Positions 19,395 to 22,489 of a stretch of 22,489 nt of DNA are shown one piece after another. Source of the DNA: a virus. Position 1 is the first letter of the stretch. Each line of letters starts with the position of its first letter. The notes below the pieces were generated by a model, which saw only the letters and a program-made list of their open reading frames with translations, made no database searches and was not told where the DNA came from. Where the stretch lies: positions 1 to 22,489 of IMG/VR virus record IMGVR_UViG_3300042006_000256; one strand, 5' to 3'. Both the position numbers and the translations under genes were made by a program.

Positions 19395-19606
19395 CCCTCC
19401 GCCAGCGGATCATCATCTACATGAGTGGCCCGGACGGTACCCGGGATAACTGGTTCTGCACCTGGTGGTTCCGGTTCCATATCGAACCGTTCACCACCAA
19501 ACAGATCCGCCGCGAGTTGGAACTGATGAAGCGCGAAGGCCTGGTCGAGTCGGATCACAGCCAGACGAACAACACCAAATGGAAACTGGTCGAGGTGACG
19601 CCATGA
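19391..19606 (+). CDS. Small winged-helix-like protein
   Basis: A 71-residue protein. After an aromatic N-terminus (DNWFCTWWFRFHIEPFTTK) comes KQIRRELELMKREGLVESDH and then NTKWKLVEV, a helix, turn and wing pattern of a small winged-helix protein. DNA binding is inferred. It is coupled to the ASCH-like gene by an ATGA overlap and to the next short frame in the same way. Confidence 0.7.
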   Translation: MTLRQRIIIYMSGPDGTRDNWFCTWWFRFHIEPFTTKQIRRELELMKREGLVESDHSQTNNTKWKLVEVTP

Positions 19607-19755
19607 TCGCCACCCTGTTTCGCCTACGTGTTCATCTCCAAGGAGCCGCGTTGATGTGGCCTCAGCAACTGAGCGGCTCTTCAGGAGGGCGAGCGTCGAG
19701 AATTGGCATTGGGTCGACTTTGACGCCTCTGACGGCGGTTACCCAAGCTGAATAA
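19603..19755 (+). CDS. Possible short coupled gene, weak
   Basis: A 50-codon frame with ATGA overlap to the winged-helix gene. Only the first half (MIATLFRLRVHLQGAALMWP) looks coding. The second half is antisense to the better-supported minus-strand gene at 19662-19901. It may be a truncated remnant. Confidence 0.28.
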   Translation: MIATLFRLRVHLQGAALMWPQQLSGSSGGRASRIGIGSTLTPLTAVTQAE

Positions 19756-19901
19756 GCAGAGCTATGACGAGCGAAGGCATCATCCCAGCTCGGGCCGGAA
19801 AGCTCGCCCGCCACTACAAGCATCATTAGCTGCGTCGTAGCAGCGTCAAGCTCAACAAGCAGAACGTGTGCCTGAAATCGTAGATCTTCCGCGGAACTCA
19901 T
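19662..19901 (-). CDS. Small hypothetical protein, minus-strand cassette
   Basis: A 79-residue protein, MSSAEDLRFQAHVLLVELDA onward, with an amphipathic helix and a second helix (SWDDAFARHSSAYSAWVTAV). The composition is clearly protein-like and the opposite frame is not. A minus-strand promoter TTGTAC (20006-20001), 16 bases, TATAAG (19984-19979) can drive it. No family was recognised. It probably forms an independent cassette in the operon. Confidence 0.65.
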   Translation of the reverse strand: MSSAEDLRFQAHVLLVELDAATTQLMMLVVAGELSGPSWDDAFARHSSAYSAWVTAVRGVKVDPMPILDARPPEEPLSC

Positions 19902-20109
19902 GGTGGCGCTCAATGTTCTGTGGCGGCCTGCAAGCCAGTTAACCGAATAGTTCTCCTACCTTGATTGCGGCAGTAAAACTTATACACGAAACAACAATTT
20001 GTACAAAACCATACTGGAAAGTTCCCTATAGCGGTTCGGCTAACAACCGCTCCTTGTACCCCTCTTCCAACTCAACAGCTTGCCGGTGAGCGGCGGGCGG
20101 AGCTATGCC

Positions 20110-20579
20110 ATGAATGCACGCGTCCTAGACCCCTGTAGCGCCAGCCGGATGATGTGGTTCGACAAAGGCGACCAGCGCGCCCTGTTCGGCGACATTCGCG
20201 ATGAAGAGCATGTGCTATGTGATGGCCGGGTGCTGAAGGTTGAGCCAGACGTCATCATGGATTTCCGGCACCTGCCCTTCCACGACGCTAGCTTCAACAT
20301 GGTCGTGTTCGATCCACCACACCTGGTGCGCGCCGGCCGGGAAGCTGGCTGCGGCTGAAGTATGGAATCCTCACCGACGACTGGCGCGACGACCTCCGCA
20401 AGGGGTTCGCTGAGTGCTTCCGGGTGCTGCGGCCTGGCCAGTTCCTGATCTTCAAATGGAACGAGACCCAGATCCGGGTCAGCGAAATCCTGGCGCTTGC
20501 CGACGAGCAGCCGCTGTTTGGCCACAAGTCCGGTAAGCGCGAGAAAACGCACTGGATCACGTTCATGAAGCACCCCTAA
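20110..20579 (+). pseudogene. DNA methyltransferase-like gene with a frameshift
   Basis: Reads MNARVLDPCSASRMMWFDKG and continues to the motif IV-type FDPPHLVRAGRE, then meets TGA at 20356-20358. From about 20343 the reading continues one frame back as SWLRLKYGILTDDWRDDLRK and ends at 20579 with GKREKTHWITFMKHP, as expected for phage class I SAM-dependent methyltransferases. Restoring a single base near 20341 (GGGAAGC to GGGAAAGC) joins the halves into a protein of about 157 residues. DPPH is the catalytic motif of N6-adenine or N4-cytosine methyltransferases. There is no classical slippery heptamer, so mutation or a sequencing error is more likely than programmed shifting. GGAG precedes the ATG. 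Confidence 0.75.
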
Positions 20580-20614
20580 CCCCAATCTCCGTACATGCCT
20601 GTCGGTGAGCGGAG

Positions 20615-20863
20615 TCACGGCAACTGACTATCGATCCATCGTTCGGCCGCCGCCATCGCGTCATCAAGCGCTGCTGGATAGTCTGGCCAAGGGCCTTCCA
20701 ACTTCGCTGCAACCTCACCTAAGCCATTGATGGCTGCTGGTTCAATGATATGTGCGGCAACAGGGCTCTCATCGTTCGGGCGCCGCCAGTCGAACTTAAG
20801 AAACATCACGTGGCCCCGGTAAGCGTGCGCTATCGGAGCATCGAAGTTGTGTGACACGTCCAT
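20615..20863 (-). CDS. Small hypothetical protein, minus-strand cassette
   Basis: An 82-residue protein. It has an aromatic-beta N-terminal half (YRGHVMFLKFDWRRPNDES) and an acidic helical tail (PAALDDAMAAAERWIDSQL). No family was recognised and the ribosome site is weak (GATGGGG). It lies antiparallel between the methyltransferase-like gene and the integration genes. Confidence 0.6.
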   Translation of the reverse strand: MDVSHNFDAPIAHAYRGHVMFLKFDWRRPNDESPVAAHIIEPAAINGLGEVAAKLEGPWPDYPAALDDAMAAAERWIDSQLP

Positions 20864-20980
20864 GCCCCATCACGAACTTAATTGAACCTTCTTGTACACG
20901 GCTTTCGGCCTATTTGACATCTAGGCAGAAAGCTATCACTCCAATCCCCTATATGCCGCCCAGCGCGGCGAGGACACCCC

Positions 20981-21202
20981 ATGTTCGCAATAAAACTCAC
21001 CCTGATCCTGCTGGGCGCTTTGTTGTACCTCGTAGGAACACTCGGCTGGCTCTTTTGGGCCGGGCTCGAACTTCTGAACACCGGCACCACTGAGGCACTG
21101 ATCTACGCCTTCGCCGGCACTTGCGCCTGGCTGTTGATCACCTTTGGCCTGGCAATACACATCATCAAGAAAGCGCGTCCCACGACGGGCGGCGGGAGGT
21201 AG
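20981..21202 (+). CDS. Small two-span membrane protein
   Basis: A 73-residue protein with membrane spans at about 5-28 (LTLILLGALLYLVGTLGWLF) and 40-62 (LIYAFAGTCAWLLITFGLAI), followed by a short basic tail. GAGGA precedes the ATG. The next gene starts three bases after its stop. No family was recognised; many phages carry such a protein near int/xis. Confidence 0.72.
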   Translation: MFAIKLTLILLGALLYLVGTLGWLFWAGLELLNTGTTEALIYAFAGTCAWLLITFGLAIHIIKKARPTTGGGR

Positions 21203-21204
21203 GT

Positions 21205-21549
21205 ATGACAGCAGCAGAACAGCTCAACGACGGTATTACCGGAGATAAGGTGCCCGAGGCGCAGATGGCCGAGCTCCTGGGTACCACCCTAGCGGCCCTG
21301 CGCTCCAAGCGAGCCAGAAACCAAATCCCCCTCGGCGTCTGGAATAAGCACGGCAGCCGCGTTATGTACAGCATTAGGAGATACTACGAATGGCTCGAAA
21401 GCCAATGGGTTTGCCCGCAGGAATGGACCTCCACCACGGATCGATCCGCATCCGCTTTATGTGGAACGGCAGCCGGCGCAGTGAAACGCTCCCCTATCCT
21501 CCGACACCGAAAGGAATCAAGTCTGCCTCACAGGTTGTTGATCAAGTAA
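21205..21549 (+). CDS. xis: Excisionase-like HTH protein
   Basis: A 114-residue protein, start ATG at 21205 after GGGAGG at 21194-21199. Residues 15-66 (VPEAQMAELLGTTLAALRSK, then GVWNKHGSRVMYSIRRYYEWLES) look like the winged-helix/MerR-type fold of phage excisionases. After residue about 67 the frame overlaps the start of the integrase gene in a different frame for 160 bases, so the last 48 residues are probably an unselected tail. Excisionase directs the integrase to excise the prophage. Position immediately before int on the same strand supports this. Confidence 0.65.
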   Translation: MTAAEQLNDGITGDKVPEAQMAELLGTTLAALRSKRARNQIPLGVWNKHGSRVMYSIRRYYEWLESQWVCPQEWTSTTDRSASALCGTAAGAVKRSPILRHRKESSLPHRLLIK

Positions 21550-22489
21550 AAGGGCTGATCAAACTGGGGTTGCTCGACGACGACAAGTACGCCGAGCTTT
21601 TCCCTAGTTCCAACAACGTAGCTGGCGGGAAGATCAACTTCGGCGAGTATGCCCAGCTCTGGCTAGACAGTCGTGAGGTGGTCGCTGGAACGAAGGGAAA
21701 CTACAAGGGCGCGTTGAACCGCTATTGGATGCCCGGCTTGGCCCTGGTGCGGATTGACCTGATCACCACCACCCTGCTTCGCCGGATAATGGCGACGAAC
21801 GAGTGGAAGTCGCCGGGAGTGAAGCGCAACGCCATCTCGAAGCTTTCCACCATCCTGAACTCAGCCGTATCCGAGGAACTGATTCCGAAGAACCCGGCGG
21901 CTATTCTGGAGTTGCCCAAGCGCAGCAAAAAAGAGATCGACCCGTTCACCCTGGAAGAAGCAAATCAGATCATCGCCAAGATGTACGCGCATGATCATTG
22001 GCCCAGCACGATCTATGCGGCATTTTTTGAGTTTGTGTTTTTCACCGGCATGCGTCTATCCGAAGCTCTAGCGATGCGCTGGGATGCGGTAGACGAAGAG
22101 AAGAGGACTGCCCACGTTTGTCGAGGGATCGCTTTGGGGGAAGTGGTGGAGCGGACGAAGACTGGTTCAGACCGTTTCGTGCTGCTGAACGATCGAGCGA
22201 TGCACGCCCTGCAGTTCGCCAGGCACTACGCTAATCGTCGGAAAAGTGGCAAGGGCAAGGTGCTGGAAACGCCTTTCATATTCCCGCCTTCAAAGAACTC
22301 GGAGTACGTGAAACAGACGTCCGACCTGCACAAGCAGTGGATTCCGACTCTGAAGGCTTTGAATATCCGTCGTCGGCCGCCATACAACTGTCGTCACACC
22401 TATGCGACAATATGCATTATGTCTGGCATGAACCCCGCCTTCATCTCCCAGCAGCTCGGCCATAGTGTGCAGATGCTGCTCTCGACTTA
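21390..22489 (+). CDS. int: Tyrosine integrase (cut by window edge)
   Basis: About 366 codons are present from ATG 21390, with AGGAG nine bases upstream. An N-terminal arm-binding region (MDLHHGSIRIRFMWNGSRRS) is followed by a core-binding domain (INFGEYAQLWLDSR). The catalytic domain shows the first Arg in FFTGMRLSEALAMRWD, Lys in ERTKTGSDRF, the Arg-His pair in YNCRHTYAT (Tyr replaces the first His of H-x-x-R) and His in QQLGHSVQMLLST. The window ends in the codon after LLST, beginning TA, which is where the catalytic Tyr is expected in this subfamily. It inserts the phage at attP by strand exchange. attP/attB are beyond the window. Confidence 0.92.
   Translation, partial: MARKPMGLPAGMDLHHGSIRIRFMWNGSRRSETLPYPPTPKGIKSASQVVDQVKGLIKLGLLDDDKYAELFPSSNNVAGGKINFGEYAQLWLDSREVVAGTKGNYKGALNRYWMPGLALVRIDLITTTLLRRIMATNEWKSPGVKRNAISKLSTILNSAVSEELIPKNPAAILELPKRSKKEIDPFTLEEANQIIAKMYAHDHWPSTIYAAFFEFVFFTGMRLSEALAMRWDAVDEEKRTAHVCRGIALGEVVERTKTGSDRFVLLNDRAMHALQFARHYANRRKSGKGKVLETPFIFPPSKNSEYVKQTSDLHKQWIPTLKALNIRRRPPYNCRHTYATICIMSGMNPAFISQQLGHSVQMLLST

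Noticed and set aside
20031-20052. AGCGGTT/AACCGCT inverted repeat as an attachment site or small RNA
   Set aside because: It has no T-run, no promoter, and no partner copy in the window; seven-base stems of this kind arise by chance.
20340-20360. Programmed -1 frameshift in the methyltransferase-like gene
   Set aside because: No X-XXY-YYZ heptamer or strong downstream hairpin is visible at the junction; loss of one A is the simpler reading.

Overview
The window reads as the early and lysogeny half of a lambda-like temperate phage (prophage) of a Pseudomonas. Three things point to Pseudomonas: the moderately high GC codon use, the DUF1654 and DUF2388-type small proteins that are typical of pseudomonads, and the integrase type. 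No structural, packaging or lysis genes are present. Both ends cut through genes: a replication protein on the left and the integrase on the right.

Layout. Positions 1-2078 hold the leftward early operon on the minus strand: cro-like repressor, CII-like regulator, BRO/KilAC-type antirepressor, then a replication protein whose coding sequence carries five palindromic iterons, probably the phage origin. Positions 2094-2154 hold three operators between divergent cro and cI. From 2167 to 7770 a lysogeny and cargo region follows cI: a small membrane protein overlapping the cI stop, an HTH-ImmA metallopeptidase paired with a DUF4411 PIN-like protein, a small secreted protein, two tandem DUF2388-type paralogues, a candidate small RNA, a membrane/zinc-ribbon protein, and a DUF1654 gene behind a LexA-like box. 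Several of these genes have their own extended -10 promoter.

At 7817-7858 a strong promoter is covered by two operators of the same ATAAGCNNGCTTAT type seen at cI/cro, so it is the PL equivalent. Its transcript starts with a leader of about 330 nt that holds a boxA antitermination element and several well-formed helices, including a three-way junction. This is the most unusual element of the window. The rightward operon then encodes a run of translationally coupled small proteins, a stand-alone GHKL-type ATPase, a candidate single-strand annealing protein, a Gp157-family protein, accessory proteins, a PAPS-reductase-like protein, an ASCH/PUA-like protein, a frameshifted methyltransferase, and finally an excisionase-like protein overlapping a tyrosine integrase.

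Minus-strand cassettes interrupt this operon. They encode a TonB-like lipoprotein, several small hypothetical proteins, an EVE-like/HNH nuclease that looks like a modification-dependent restriction enzyme, and a membrane coiled-coil protein. They are probably accessory (moron or defence) genes. CI presumably silences both outward operons in the lysogen. DNA damage would release them through CI self-cleavage and would also induce the LexA-controlled DUF1654 gene.

All family assignments were made by reading the sequence and no database search was run.
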